Source: M3007 sp964550795
Lineage (GTDB): Bacteria; Bacteroidota; Bacteroidia; Chitinophagales; Saprospiraceae
Length of the DNA stretch: 64,000 nt
Assembly: GCA_964550795.1 (NCBI GenBank)
Contig: CAZKBH010000025.1
Coordinates: forward strand, 1-64,000
Direction of reading: 5' to 3'
The notes under the pieces were generated by a model. That model did no database searches and was not told the DNA's origin. It was given only the letters and a program-made list of their open reading frames with translations. The number at the start of each line of letters is the position of its first letter. The first letter of the stretch is position 1. Positions 17,255-27,400 of this stretch are shown here, piece after piece. The translations under genes were made by a program, and so were the position numbers.

Positions 17255-17729
17255 GATACGGAATCAACATACCTAACAAGTCCGGAATAGCGCCTCTAAT
17301 CACAATCACCAGGGAAATTTGTACTCCGGCAAAAAGCAGGATATTGGATACATTTCCCTCGATGGCGTCTTCTATCGGTCTCCTTCCTTTGGCAAACAGC
17401 GTAAAGGAAATAGCTGCGAACCAGGATAATACAAGGTACACAACCAGTATAATGGCAAAAAACAAGGATAGATAAATACCCTGTTTGATTAGCAGGTCCC
17501 AACCTTGAAAGGAATTACGCAGTATACTCGACAATTCGCTGAACGGTATTGCTAATATCTCTGTCAGTAACGCCAACGAGAGCAGATGGGATACCCTGAG
17601 CAGATTTACACTTACCGGCACCTCGGTTGACGCAAAACGTCCTTTGAGCTTTCTACCGGTAAAAAAACTGACTAGGGAAATACTTAACATTCCAAGCAAA
17701 AAAAGGCCGATGATTAGAAATAGATTCAT
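17232..17729 (-). CDS. Four-span inner membrane protein of unknown function
   Basis: 165 residues from the ATG at 17729, 10 bases after the upstream stop; the longer frame from 17822 lies within the upstream gene. Four hydrophobic segments at about 2-22, 40-62, 80-108 and 130-158 give a small polytopic membrane protein. Conserved-looking polar points are 'PFSELSSILRNS' and 'RRPIEDAIEGN' in the loops. The layout resembles DUF350-type membrane proteins, which occur beside transglutaminase-like and DUF4178 proteins, but the match is by pattern only. Last gene of the five-gene membrane operon. Confidence 0.6.
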   Translation of the reverse strand: MNLFLIIGLFLLGMLSISLVSFFTGRKLKGRFASTEVPVSVNLLRVSHLLSLALLTEILAIPFSELSSILRNSFQGWDLLIKQGIYLSLFFAIILVVYLVLSWFAAISFTLFAKGRRPIEDAIEGNVSNILLFAGVQISLVIVIRGAIPDLLGMLIPYPNLPGFH

Positions 17730-17739
17730 GATGCTGAAT

Positions 17740-19338
17740 TTATTGATTTGAAATAAGGGCAGGTAGCCAAAGGTTAATGTTCGAGATCTGACGGGGCAGC
17801 AATCCGGGAGGCATTCCTTCACACGTAGTCTCCCACACCACGTATCTTTTATTATTGATTACTTTTGCCAAACCTCTGTATGGCAGATTGATGCCCAGAA
17901 TTGCGTGTTGGTAATGATTGCTCACGAGTAAGGCAACATCGTAGCCATAATGCTTAAACACAGCATAAAGCAATAATGCACGCGTATCGCAATCTCCATC
18001 CAGGGTAGCAACAAATTCTATGGGTGATAGTACGCCATATTTCACATAAGGCCTGCACTTACCCCCTGAATTCAGGTATTCTCTAATAAAGGCATCCTGG
18101 TATATCCAGGGACTACATTCCTGATCTAATATCAGTGTATAGGGAATGTCTTGGATACAAGAAACCACCATCTCGGCAAATTTGGTTTGATCCAGCTTAT
18201 TGGTCTGCTGAATAGAATCAAAAAGGCTGTAAAGATGCGTCAACTTTGGGCGGTCATATTGATCCAGACCGCCGTACACATCGCCAAAGCCTAAAGGTGG
18301 CATAACGGGTTGTACAACCTGGTTTCTAAAATAGGAAGAAGCCCTGACATCAGACAGTTTGACGCTCAAATAACCCGAATAAGGTTCGCCTTTATATCCT
18401 TTCCATACCCTGTAATGCAGAAACAAGCTATCTCTCTGTGAAAGAGTTGTGGAATCAAATGGCTGGGTACCGGAGGATTGCAATGAGTCTTGCAATGGCT
18501 GTGGCAAAGGGGCAATACCAGATTGTTCATTGCTCTGGTCAGCAGGGACAACCGTAGGGACAACCGCTCCTTGATTAACATATGATACCAATCCGGCCAC
18601 GAAAAGCAGTAAGAACAACATAAGCAAAAGACTATTAAATGCCCCTGCAATGCGCTGCGTTACTTTGGGGAGCGCGGAAGACAAATAGGATAAACCGTAG
18701 ACCAGCCCGGCTATGAATAACAATGGCCAACCATAAAGAATTAATGGAACGATCATCAAAAGACCAAGAGCGGTGGCCATTACAGAGACCAGGCCTTGAA
18801 GTACGTCCATTAAGCCTACTGATGTTGACGGAGCGGTCTGAGGGGAATTTTTTGGTGAGGCATCTTGAGGAGGATTGCTACCGTCCTCCTTGTCATCTTC
18901 AACATAAATGATCGTGGTTTCCTGGTCGTAGTGTAAAAAGTAACCACAAATCTCCCCGGTTAAAGTGCCAAATACTTTTTCCTCTTCTACAATTCTGTCT
19001 GTAATGTCGGGATCCTTTATTCGGAGATCCAGAAGATTAAGTCGAAAATGTTTATCCAGACCGGTGTCGTAAACGATACAGAAATCAGTATCTGCAGGTA
19101 ATTTACTTGGAAATGACTCCAAACTGCGAAACTCATCAAAAATACCTCCATCCTGCCATTTTCTGATGTCTTTTGAGTCAATCTCAACTTTGGCTTCCAG
19201 TATTTCTATATCATAAAAGTTCAGGTGGGATTTATCGGAATTGATTTCGTCCAGAAAGCCAATATACTTAGCCCGCAGTTTACCTTTCACATAGGTTCTA
19301 CGCTCAATATTGTTGGTGATATGGACTGGCCTAGCCAT
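17740..19338 (-). CDS. Membrane protein with C-terminal transglutaminase-like domain
   Basis: 532 residues. An N-terminal soluble domain (about 1-165), a Pro/Ser-rich linker, hydrophobic segments at about 172-200, 203-225 and 232-258, a second linker, then a C-terminal domain (about 300-532). The latter carries a transglutaminase-like catalytic signature: 'GDCDTRALL' with C450, H478 in 'QHAILGIN', and an acidic residue E503 in 'VVWETT'. By family this could be a cysteine protease or crosslinking enzyme acting on a protein; with an odd number of spans the domain would face the opposite side of the membrane from the N-terminus. The start overlaps the end of the upstream gene by 8 bp, so the genes are coupled. 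Confidence 0.72.
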   Translation of the reverse strand: MARPVHITNNIERRTYVKGKLRAKYIGFLDEINSDKSHLNFYDIEILEAKVEIDSKDIRKWQDGGIFDEFRSLESFPSKLPADTDFCIVYDTGLDKHFRLNLLDLRIKDPDITDRIVEEEKVFGTLTGEICGYFLHYDQETTIIYVEDDKEDGSNPPQDASPKNSPQTAPSTSVGLMDVLQGLVSVMATALGLLMIVPLILYGWPLLFIAGLVYGLSYLSSALPKVTQRIAGAFNSLLLMLFLLLFVAGLVSYVNQGAVVPTVVPADQSNEQSGIAPLPQPLQDSLQSSGTQPFDSTTLSQRDSLFLHYRVWKGYKGEPYSGYLSVKLSDVRASSYFRNQVVQPVMPPLGFGDVYGGLDQYDRPKLTHLYSLFDSIQQTNKLDQTKFAEMVVSCIQDIPYTLILDQECSPWIYQDAFIREYLNSGGKCRPYVKYGVLSPIEFVATLDGDCDTRALLLYAVFKHYGYDVALLVSNHYQHAILGINLPYRGLAKVINNKRYVVWETTCEGMPPGLLPRQISNINLWLPALISNQ

Positions 19339-20287
19339 GATACAATTCCTTTAACAGAATATCCTGATCGGACAAATGGGGCTTATTCTTCGGTTTCTCT
19401 TTTGTATTGTAGGGCGGATCTTTATAAATTTCTCGCCATTCAATGTTAGTTTTGTACAAACTTTGAAACAGGTATGAATAAGTTTTTTTAAAATAATTGT
19501 ATTCATCCTCAATTATTTGCATCTCAGTAAACTTCCTTAACTGATAATATTCATTGTCATTTCGTATAAAATACTTAATAACAGCCGGAGAAATTATAAA
19601 TATTAAAAAAACTGCATACAGCGCCCAATATTCTGGCACTCTTTTATGTAAAATTATTATTGATGCAACAGTGAAATCAGATTTGGAGAACACATGGTCT
19701 AATTTTTTTTCTAAAAGGTTAAGATCCATATGTTTTTTGGCCAGTTCCTTTTCAAGAAAGACCGCCTTTTCTGTATCCATAAACAATGGATCATTTTTAT
19801 GTTTTAATATACTGTGTTCGATGTCAACTATCTCTTTTTTTAGTGAAATTGAGAACTTATTTTTAGATTCTTCAAGTCTTTGAATCCTATATTCTTTGGT
19901 ATAAGTCTCAACTTCCGAGTTAAATACCACCAAACCTATCGAGGATGAAACAATAGTTCCAATGACACATAAAAAACCATACCTCGCCATAGTCGAAAAA
20001 AATGGAATGCCTTCTGAATTATCAAGAGGCAGCAAATTCTTTGATAAAGTATGTAAAATCAGCAAATACATGTTGGAAATCATCCAAGTAGAAAAGAAGC
20101 TTATTCCCAGCGCTACAAGTACTGGGAATAAGCGTAAAAAAAGATTTAAATAAGCTCCAAAGCTTATTATTATTATTATCAAAACCAGCAACCCTATAAA
20201 ACTGAAAAGCTTACGGATTTTTTTTGATGATTGAGTAATTAAAATTACATCATCGCCAGATAAACTCAAAAGGATTTTTCGCGTCAT
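19331..20287 (-). CDS. Membrane protein with coiled coil, DUF4407-like layout
   Basis: 318 residues from the ATG at 20287, one base after the upstream TAA (TAAaATG); the earlier start at 20347 lies within the upstream gene. Hydrophobic segments at about 25-50, 52-80 and 88-108, a charged coiled-coil region (about 110-190, 'EYRIQRLEESKNKF'), and a fourth segment near 'YWALYAVFLIFIISPAVIKY' (about 215-235), then a polar tail. Two to three spans, a coiled coil and a further span mirror the DUF4407 protein encoded just upstream, so the two may be diverged paralogues forming one complex. Base composition is AT-richer than the neighbours. Confidence 0.6.
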   Translation of the reverse strand: MTRKILLSLSGDDVILITQSSKKIRKLFSFIGLLVLIIIIISFGAYLNLFLRLFPVLVALGISFFSTWMISNMYLLILHTLSKNLLPLDNSEGIPFFSTMARYGFLCVIGTIVSSSIGLVVFNSEVETYTKEYRIQRLEESKNKFSISLKKEIVDIEHSILKHKNDPLFMDTEKAVFLEKELAKKHMDLNLLEKKLDHVFSKSDFTVASIIILHKRVPEYWALYAVFLIFIISPAVIKYFIRNDNEYYQLRKFTEMQIIEDEYNYFKKTYSYLFQSLYKTNIEWREIYKDPPYNTKEKPKNKPHLSDQDILLKELYHG

Positions 20288-20288
20288 T

Positions 20289-21578
20289 TTAAAACTTATT
20301 TTGATCCTTTTCATTAAGTTTAACAAATGCCTCCGGATTTTCATCAATTTTCCGCTTCATGGCTTTCTCGTATGCTTCTAAAGCATATAATGCCAAACGT
20401 CTTTCAGTATCTCTGGCATCTCTCTGGCTGTTAGTAATTTGTTCTGATCGTAAAAATTGCACGTAATCCCTTTCCGTACCACCTTTAGTGGGATAGTAAT
20501 TATACAGTATTGAAATGCCTTCCTCTGCTCTAATGAGCTCTTTAATGTTTTCCTCTAAATAATCATATGGGCTTTTAATCAACATAAGTTTAAAAAATAT
20601 CGGAGTCAGCTCAATCACCATGAATAGAAGGGTAATAAAAAGCGATATCCAAAATCCAGCTACTTCATGTGCCAAATGTATCCTTTCTAGTAAGCCGTCA
20701 AGACTGGCAGCTACTTTACGATTTTTGTCAAAAATCTGATCCTTATTTACCAGCATGGAATCCCTATTTGCCTCAATTCTTCTAATTTTTTCTGCGTTCT
20801 TGTTGTTAAAATCTGTCATTTGCTGCTCAAGATCGTCAATTTGCCGTTGATACAATCTTACACCGGGATGAGTGACCTGTATTTGAACCTCAATATCATT
20901 ACCCTCTGCATCCTTTCGAGTTACAAACCTGGTAACCGTTTGGGTGGCAATCTCATTTTTCTTCCTTATTGTCTCATTTAAGATATCTTGTAATTTATTC
21001 CTTTGCACTTCCACCTTAGCTAAATCCTGGTCCACCAGTTTTAGCCGATCTTCATAATTTGCATTTACTTGTTCTTTAAATTTTTTCTCTGCTTCAAGTT
21101 GCTTTTCATACAACTTGACATCAATTTCAGTCTTAAACATTCTTATCTCAACAGGCTTTGAGATGGTAACCGCAATTATCGCACCCATTATAATCCTGGG
21201 TATAGCTCCTTTAAATTCATCCCATGTGATCGCTTCGGTGCCATCGCCTTTGCCCGTACTGGTTACTATAAAACGATCAATATTGAAGATCATAAGTCCC
21301 CAGATAAACCCAAATGCGATAGATAAAAGCGTTATGGGATAATTAATCTCCTCCTCAATTGCAACCGGATTACGAGGGCTAAAAATCGTATAAAACGCAT
21401 ACCCTCCTGCTATTCCGGCCATCACCCCGGTTGCTACAATGATGCCGCCCAGGCACATGTATTTGATTTGATCGGAATAAGTAGAGCGTTCAAGAATGAA
21501 ACGGTCTCCACCTGCAGCACGCCAGAACTGACGCATAACCCAGCTGGGTTTGGGAGTAACGTAATAGTCTCTTCTCAT
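20289..21578 (-). CDS. DUF4407 domain membrane protein
   Basis: 429 residues. 'QFWRAAGGDRFILERS' near the N-terminus, two close spans (about 42-68 and 82-102, ending 'FGFIWGLMIFNIDRFIVTS'), a third near 'GAIPRIIMGAIIAVTISKPVEIRMF' (about 124-146), a long coiled coil (about 150-295) and a last span (about 310-335) followed by a soluble tail. The 'GGDRF', 'NIDRF' and 'ISKPVE(I/L)R' points are characteristic of DUF4407. The function of the family is unknown; by layout it is a membrane-anchored structural or sensor protein. Ten bases downstream of the first gene of the operon. Confidence 0.82.
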   Translation of the reverse strand: MRRDYYVTPKPSWVMRQFWRAAGGDRFILERSTYSDQIKYMCLGGIIVATGVMAGIAGGYAFYTIFSPRNPVAIEEEINYPITLLSIAFGFIWGLMIFNIDRFIVTSTGKGDGTEAITWDEFKGAIPRIIMGAIIAVTISKPVEIRMFKTEIDVKLYEKQLEAEKKFKEQVNANYEDRLKLVDQDLAKVEVQRNKLQDILNETIRKKNEIATQTVTRFVTRKDAEGNDIEVQIQVTHPGVRLYQRQIDDLEQQMTDFNNKNAEKIRRIEANRDSMLVNKDQIFDKNRKVAASLDGLLERIHLAHEVAGFWISLFITLLFMVIELTPIFFKLMLIKSPYDYLEENIKELIRAEEGISILYNYYPTKGGTERDYVQFLRSEQITNSQRDARDTERRLALYALEAYEKAMKRKIDENPEAFVKLNEKDQNKF

Positions 21579-21587
21579 AGTTGAATT

Positions 21588-22088
21588 TTATATTTTTGTT
21601 GATGATTGATTTCGCTCCGGATTAAGAGAATGAGTCTCTATATCGAAGACAATGGGAAGCAAATTTATCCTGGGTAGAACCCTGGGAATTCTTGGTTGAG
21701 TATTGAAAATCACAGGCCTAATCTCCTGAAGAGCAGGCATATCTCGCATTTCTGTTGGACTATTAAACTGCCTGAAAAATTGAATGTCCGTTGCCGGCAC
21801 TTCAACGCTGAAATCAAGAGCACCGTGACACCCTAAAAAACGGATATTGAGCACTTGCGACTGTCCAAGCTCTTTTATAATCACTCCTTTGATGTTCCCT
21901 GGCTGGTCACGATAGCCGCTGACAAAAATGCGATGGCATCCACGGATACGCCATTGAATACGTGTCCGAGTTTTACCGCCAATGATTTCTCTGGATACCT
22001 GAATCTCCCCTACCTCTACTGGTGTGAGGGTTAGGAGATGGCGGATGTATAGCCCTAAGATCGTGACTAAATTAATTCCATTTTTCAT
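21588..22088 (-). CDS. Hypothetical protein, first gene of the DUF4407 operon
   Basis: 166 residues from the ATG at 22088. The first 20 residues are mildly hydrophobic ('INLVTILGLYIRHLL') and may be a weak membrane segment or signal; the centre is beta-rich with paired cysteines ('RGCHRIFVSGYRDQPGNIKG', 'RFLGCHGALDFSVEVP'), like an Ig-type sandwich; the tail is Pro-rich. I do not recognise the family. It is followed by the DUF4407 gene after 9 bases and preceded by a strong hairpin that separates it from the defence island. Confidence 0.5.
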   Translation of the reverse strand: MKNGINLVTILGLYIRHLLTLTPVEVGEIQVSREIIGGKTRTRIQWRIRGCHRIFVSGYRDQPGNIKGVIIKELGQSQVLNIRFLGCHGALDFSVEVPATDIQFFRQFNSPTEMRDMPALQEIRPVIFNTQPRIPRVLPRINLLPIVFDIETHSLNPERNQSSTKI

Positions 22089-22106
22089 TCCTTACTATTG
22101 TTATTT

Positions 22107-22168
22107 GAACATGTTTAGAAATTTAGCTTCATAGAGAGTTAAGCTACCCTAAATTTCCAAACATGTTC
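22107..22168. terminator. Long hairpin between the DUF4407 operon and the defence island
   Basis: GAACATGTTTAGAAATTTAG (22107-22126) pairs with CTAAATTTCCAAACATGTTC (22149-22168) at 19 of 20 positions, and the inner AGCTT/AAGCT (22125-22129, 22141-22145) can extend the stem. It sits in the 117-bp gap after the stop of the GmrSD-like gene (22206) and before the 22088 start, fitting a terminator of the island. The stem is unusually long, so a small palindromic element is an alternative. Confidence 0.6.
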
Positions 22169-22205
22169 TTAGAACTCAAAACTGAGCACGGACAAAAAGT
22201 CTGAA

Positions 22206-24332
22206 CTACTCCAAAAAATCCAAATGTAACAAAGATCGTTTCTCTTCTTCGCTCGAAAATTCAAAACCCCAGCGCTTTGCCATGAAATTCAACAAAGCTA
22301 AACCGCGATCACGGATAGCCTCAGGTGTCCACTCTGGCCATTGATTCACCACTTCAAGTTCTGAGTAGGAGCCTTCGCTATATCCGCTACGGGTCGTAAC
22401 ATTGTTTGCATCCTTCTTAGATTTTTTATCATTGTAACAGTCGTTTTGAAGCCTTGAATTGATAGATCTGGATAGAAGGAGTAAATTCCCCAATGATGCA
22501 CTCAAACAACTTCGTTGGTAGTCATCATATTTTCCAAAATATTGATCCCAGCACTCTAAATTAGGTGTCTGCGGGTAAATATGCTCAATACTTACCTTAT
22601 CCTTTTCGTAATTCATAAAATCTTTCCATGTGACCTTATCGCCACGATTGCCTTTCCGCTCAATTTCATATTCAAATAGAAAGTATCTCAATGCACTCCA
22701 TGCATAGTAACCCTCTACATTCCTTACATCAAACTTTTTCAGGAGAAAACTTTTGAAATCTGCTGTTTTCAAAATTGAGCCTCCTTCCCGATGCACAATT
22801 ATTGGCCACATGTCGCCTTGCAATCCTGTTATTGTCAAGTCTGCCGCAGATGCATTGTGATAGATATCCCGAGCGAGATTGTAGTAGGCACTGTTTCGAT
22901 AGTTGGCATATTGCTTACCCAATCGCATATTAAGAAAAAGAAAACGCTCTATAGCTTTGAATAACTCAACCCGCTTTTCAGAACTGAGCGCGCGATTTGA
23001 TAGCGCTGCCATGACTAATGGCCTGAAATAACTCATGCCTAGGCGGTTTAACTTATCCAACCATTCTTTCTCGGCAGCAGAAACATCCTCTTCCTTGTGC
23101 TCATAAGGGAAGTAGGTTGCATGCCAGTATTTAGCCGAAGCGCCAAGTTTCTTGACATAGTCGTTGATTTCTGCTAATTGTAGGCTTGCTTGAACAGTTG
23201 GCTCCGGTATGTCTTCACTGCGGGTTTCATTCGTTACATCATCATCATCAGGTTCGTCAAAGACAATAACATTGTTGGGTTGTGCTTGAGTTACAGTTGC
23301 CTTCTTTTCAAAAACGTTATGGGTAGTAAACTTTTCATTTAACAGAAATTTGATATAATCATCGCCTTTGTTTTTGGTGTATTTGAAATACACAATCCAA
23401 TGGGCACGCAGATATTCGTCATCGGGTAATGTGAAGGCTTTATTTCTTCCAAGCTGGTGGTATACCAATTTCCATGCCTCATTGATGGCAATTCTTACTT
23501 GTTGCCGTTCGTTCTGCTTAATTTCATTTTCTCCATACAGTGTTGTCAGATAAATCAGTCTATTCTTTAGTTTTTCAAGATTCGACAACTGCTTACCACG
23601 GTTATTCATAGTCTCGAAAGCAACAAAGACATCAAAATCATCACCGATTTCGTACAAATTAAACTTTAGCTGGTTGGTAAGTGCATCAAAAATTACTTCG
23701 ATGCCCTTGTAACCAAAAGCTTTATCTTTATAAATCTGGGCTAGATTTCGTTTGAAAAAGTCCTTCGCATTGGCTAAATTTTGCGTGTAAAAGGTGTCTT
23801 CAATTACCCCACCATCTGGCTCATCAAGTATTTTGTGCCGCAAATATTTGAAATTGGGGTTGGCTGCTTCATAACCAAAAATATAAGTCCTAACCACGCC
23901 TTCTCCAGGTTGTACCACCGATAGGTATTGCTCTTCAATAGACTTGAGTGAGTAGCCCCCCAAGCTAATGGCCTCGGATGTTTTGCCAATATTTTCGGGA
24001 AGGTGCTTAATCATGTCGATCAAACAATAAAGAAGTATAACAGCGGTAGTTAACCGCTGCTGACCATCTACAATGTGATAAGGAGTATATTTTCTTTCCT
24101 CTATCATCCAGCGATCAAGATCCCATTGGTCACTTTTGGACCAAACTTCTGTATCAATAACCTTCAGAGATAGTACTCCAGTATAATGGGAACGCTGGTC
24201 TTTGAGATTAATCAAATCCTCCCAGAAGTCCTGTAAATGAGGTTGTTCGACCCATGCGTAACCACGCTGATAGTCAGGAATACGAAATAGCCTTTTGTGA
24301 AAAATTTCCGATAGCGACTGTAATACTTTCAT
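22206..24332 (-). CDS. GmrSD-like DUF262/DUF1524 nuclease
   Basis: 708 residues. The N-terminal DUF262 (ParB/Srx-fold) part has 'FRIPDYQRGYAW' (16-27) and 'HIVDGQQRLTT' with DGQQR at 89-93, the NTP-binding signature of GmrS. The C-terminal DUF1524 part has the HNH-type 'VSIEHIYPQTPN' (about 573-584) followed by 'SLGNLLLLSRSINSRLQND', as in GmrD. Single-chain GmrSD proteins are type IV restriction enzymes that cut modified (for example glucosylated hydroxymethylcytosine) phage DNA; similar proteins work with BREX. It is the last gene of the island, 110 bp after the DUF499 gene. Confidence 0.85.
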   Translation of the reverse strand: MKVLQSLSEIFHKRLFRIPDYQRGYAWVEQPHLQDFWEDLINLKDQRSHYTGVLSLKVIDTEVWSKSDQWDLDRWMIEERKYTPYHIVDGQQRLTTAVILLYCLIDMIKHLPENIGKTSEAISLGGYSLKSIEEQYLSVVQPGEGVVRTYIFGYEAANPNFKYLRHKILDEPDGGVIEDTFYTQNLANAKDFFKRNLAQIYKDKAFGYKGIEVIFDALTNQLKFNLYEIGDDFDVFVAFETMNNRGKQLSNLEKLKNRLIYLTTLYGENEIKQNERQQVRIAINEAWKLVYHQLGRNKAFTLPDDEYLRAHWIVYFKYTKNKGDDYIKFLLNEKFTTHNVFEKKATVTQAQPNNVIVFDEPDDDDVTNETRSEDIPEPTVQASLQLAEINDYVKKLGASAKYWHATYFPYEHKEEDVSAAEKEWLDKLNRLGMSYFRPLVMAALSNRALSSEKRVELFKAIERFLFLNMRLGKQYANYRNSAYYNLARDIYHNASAADLTITGLQGDMWPIIVHREGGSILKTADFKSFLLKKFDVRNVEGYYAWSALRYFLFEYEIERKGNRGDKVTWKDFMNYEKDKVSIEHIYPQTPNLECWDQYFGKYDDYQRSCLSASLGNLLLLSRSINSRLQNDCYNDKKSKKDANNVTTRSGYSEGSYSELEVVNQWPEWTPEAIRDRGLALLNFMAKRWGFEFSSEEEKRSLLHLDFLE

Positions 24333-24442
24333 TTTATTTAGCTGTTAAGTTTGTTTGAAAATTGTGTTCCATCTCATCCCAAACCTCCAAAACCAACCTC
24401 CTCGTCCGATAAATTTTTAACGGCAGATTGTTCCCCCCCCCA

Positions 24443-27400
24443 TCACTCCTCCTCAAAATCCAACCCCAACTGCTTCGCCGCCTCCTTCACCACTTTATAC
24501 TCCGGGCTATTGTCCGTAATCGGCTTGCCGGCAGTGGTCTTTCCTTTGATGCGAATCTCAATTTCAATATTGTTCTGCGCCAACGGCATGATGAAACTGC
24601 TGAATAACTGGGTGTACTGATCCAAAGGCACACGCCCGGATACTTGCACGTGCCGAAGCGTTCGCGGCCCGCCACTGGATTCTGGCGATTCGGTGATGGT
24701 GGTTGGCCCTGACTCTGTGTCTTCTTCAAGGTTGCTTACCCCGGGCGCTTCTACTGGTACGGGTTGAGGCTTCAAACTTTTGTCCACCAGCCAGTAGATT
24801 TCATCCGTCACGTTAAAAAACGGGACAGACTCCCCTAAATAGTATCGGGTAAAACTCGTTCCGTCTCCCGAGGCGATGCAAAACTCCCCGTTTTGGCAAT
24901 ACCGCAGCAGACTATTGGAAACCGCATCCTGATGTGTGATCATGGGCTTATCGTCGAAGCGCAAAAAGGACTCGTACACGTCTTTTACCTTGAGCAATTG
25001 TGTCGCACTGGGCAATAAGTTGTTGTTGCGCAAGGTGTTGAGCCCTACCGCTTCCAAAAGCCACTCTTCCTCTTTAAGTGCAGCCAAGATGTTGATACTG
25101 ATTTGAGTATCCAGACTTTCGCGGAATTGCCGGAGCGGCAACACGCGGATGCCGTTTTTCACCGAATGTTTTAAGACGATGGAATAGGCTGCCACCATGG
25201 CGGTTTCTGCCAGTTTGGAAGCATCCTCAATGCGTTTTTTGATCTCTTCCTTCTGCTCGCGCTCCAACTGCGAACTGTATTCCAGACTGATTTTCTGGCA
25301 AGCCAAATACTCCCGCGTCAAAGACTCCAATCGGTTATAACCCATTTCGGAACAGACCAGAAACAACATGGTGTTGCGGTAAATACGCTCACTGTTGCCT
25401 TTTTTGGTCGCCAGCCGTTCGATGATGGGCCTGGTATCGCCGTTTACTTTTTCCGGATTGGCTTGATAGCGGGGATGCAGGACGACCAGGGTCGGTTTTT
25501 GTTGTTCGGGGATGTCTTCGGATGGGTTGACCAACACATTGAATTGTCCCACATTCCGCGCCCGCTCCTGCAATCGTTTCAGGATGTCGGCTTCGATGTC
25601 TACGGGCTTGATGTCCGCCTTGGCTTGGTTGATGAGGATGTTGATATTGGGCTTGGTATGGAACCAATAGCGTTTCCCCTGACTGCCCGTTTGGGCATAA
25701 TACAGGTAATAGGCTTCTGCCTCCAATTTGTCCAAAGCGCCGTTTACACTGTTGTGGTTAAATCCTTCTGGTTCAAGCAATTGTAGTTTCATTTCCGGCA
25801 CTGAAATGCCCTTGTTTGCACCATCACTTCCGAAGGAATTCATCAGGATGACGGCTGCAATGGATTGCGTCAGGTCATGCTGTTTGTATTCCGGATTATT
25901 GCCGTCAATTTTGAACGCATTGGAAGAAGAACCCGCAACATCGGCGGTTATTACAGCATCGTATCCATTGCCGTACAGGCGTTTCAACTGACCGGATAGT
26001 GCATCCAGATTGGCGAAATTGACCTCTCCACTATGGATGAGCAGGTTCGCGCCAGGGAGCGACTGCTGCCTTTTCCAAAGATCACTGACGATGGCCGCCA
26101 GCAAGCGCAATGCCCCTCGGGTGCGCTGAAAATCGTGGTGACTGGCCCAGCGCACCCGGAATACATCAATCAGTTCCGGGTGGAAAGGATAGGCTTTGAG
26201 TATCTTTTGTTTGTATTCTGATTTGGTGGCATTGCCGGGCAGTTCCGTCTTGTGCTTCTGATACCAGTCCATGTACTTCGTCGCACAGGCTTCGATGCTG
26301 ACTGGATCGCCTACACCTTCAAAGAGGCGACAACGGATCACTTCGTAGATTTCTTCATCTGCTACGGGTTGGGTGTCGGCACCGACACGGCTCACCCGTT
26401 TTTGAAGTTGATTGAGCACAGATTGTGCTTCGGGAGTGTTGCCGACTTCCTGTACACTAGCAGGAAGGGTGATGACTATCACGCATTGATTCACTTCGCT
26501 CACAGCTTGCGTGAGTTCCTGCATGAAACTAATAGTCTGGTCGGCCAAACTGCTGTTTCCAGCCTTGCGGGCAGAGGCTTTGACGCAATAATCGGCTAAT
26601 TCATCCAGCAGAATGAGCGCAGGCTGGCAACTTTCCAGCACTTTTCGGAAGGTTCCGCCAGGCGCGATCAAGCCTTCATCATTTTTCCGCACCAACTCGT
26701 AGGCCTTTGAACCGCCCAATTGATATGCGAGTTCCCCCCACAAGGTTTGAATGTGAATGCCATCAGGCGTGATGCGTCCGTTGGCTGGATCGTTGGTGGT
26801 ATTGGTGAATACGGCTATGTTGGCTGTATCGAATTCCGGTGCACCCGTATGCGCGATCAGGCTTTTGGCGGACTCCGACTGGGTGGCTTGTCGTCCCCAT
26901 TTGGCCAGGTGGAACAGCGAGATGAGCGTATGCGTTTTACCGCCACCAAAGCCGGTTTGCAGTGAAATGACCCGATTTTCAGCATCTTCCTTGCCGTTTA
27001 GCCCTTTGATGACAGTTTTGGCGACTGTTTTCAGTCCTGCCGTGAAGAAGGTTTTGGAAAAAAAGGTGGCTGCGTCTTTATAGATTTCTCGCCCATTGCC
27101 CAGGGCAACTTCGGCGAGGTTAGCTGCAAATACGGACTCATCCAACAGCCCTTGTCGAATATCGAAATGAGGCTGAACTACCCGAAACCAGGGCGGCACC
27201 GTGCCACTAACCACTGCTGGCGCAGGGGGCTGTTGGGCCGCTGGTTTGTTTTCGTGTAACTTCGAAAGTTCGGTTTCCAGCTCGTCCATGCCCAGGGTCC
27301 GGGCGATCTTTTTCATTTGAATCATCGCGTCAGCTACTTCGTCGGATGTCACGGACTTGAAGTGCGCCACTTTATTTCGTTTGTCTACAATGGTCTGGAA

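Noticed and set aside
24433..24441. Run of nine Cs as a phase-variation tract
   Set aside because: It lies just after the stop codon of the DUF499 gene on the coding strand, so slippage would not change the protein.
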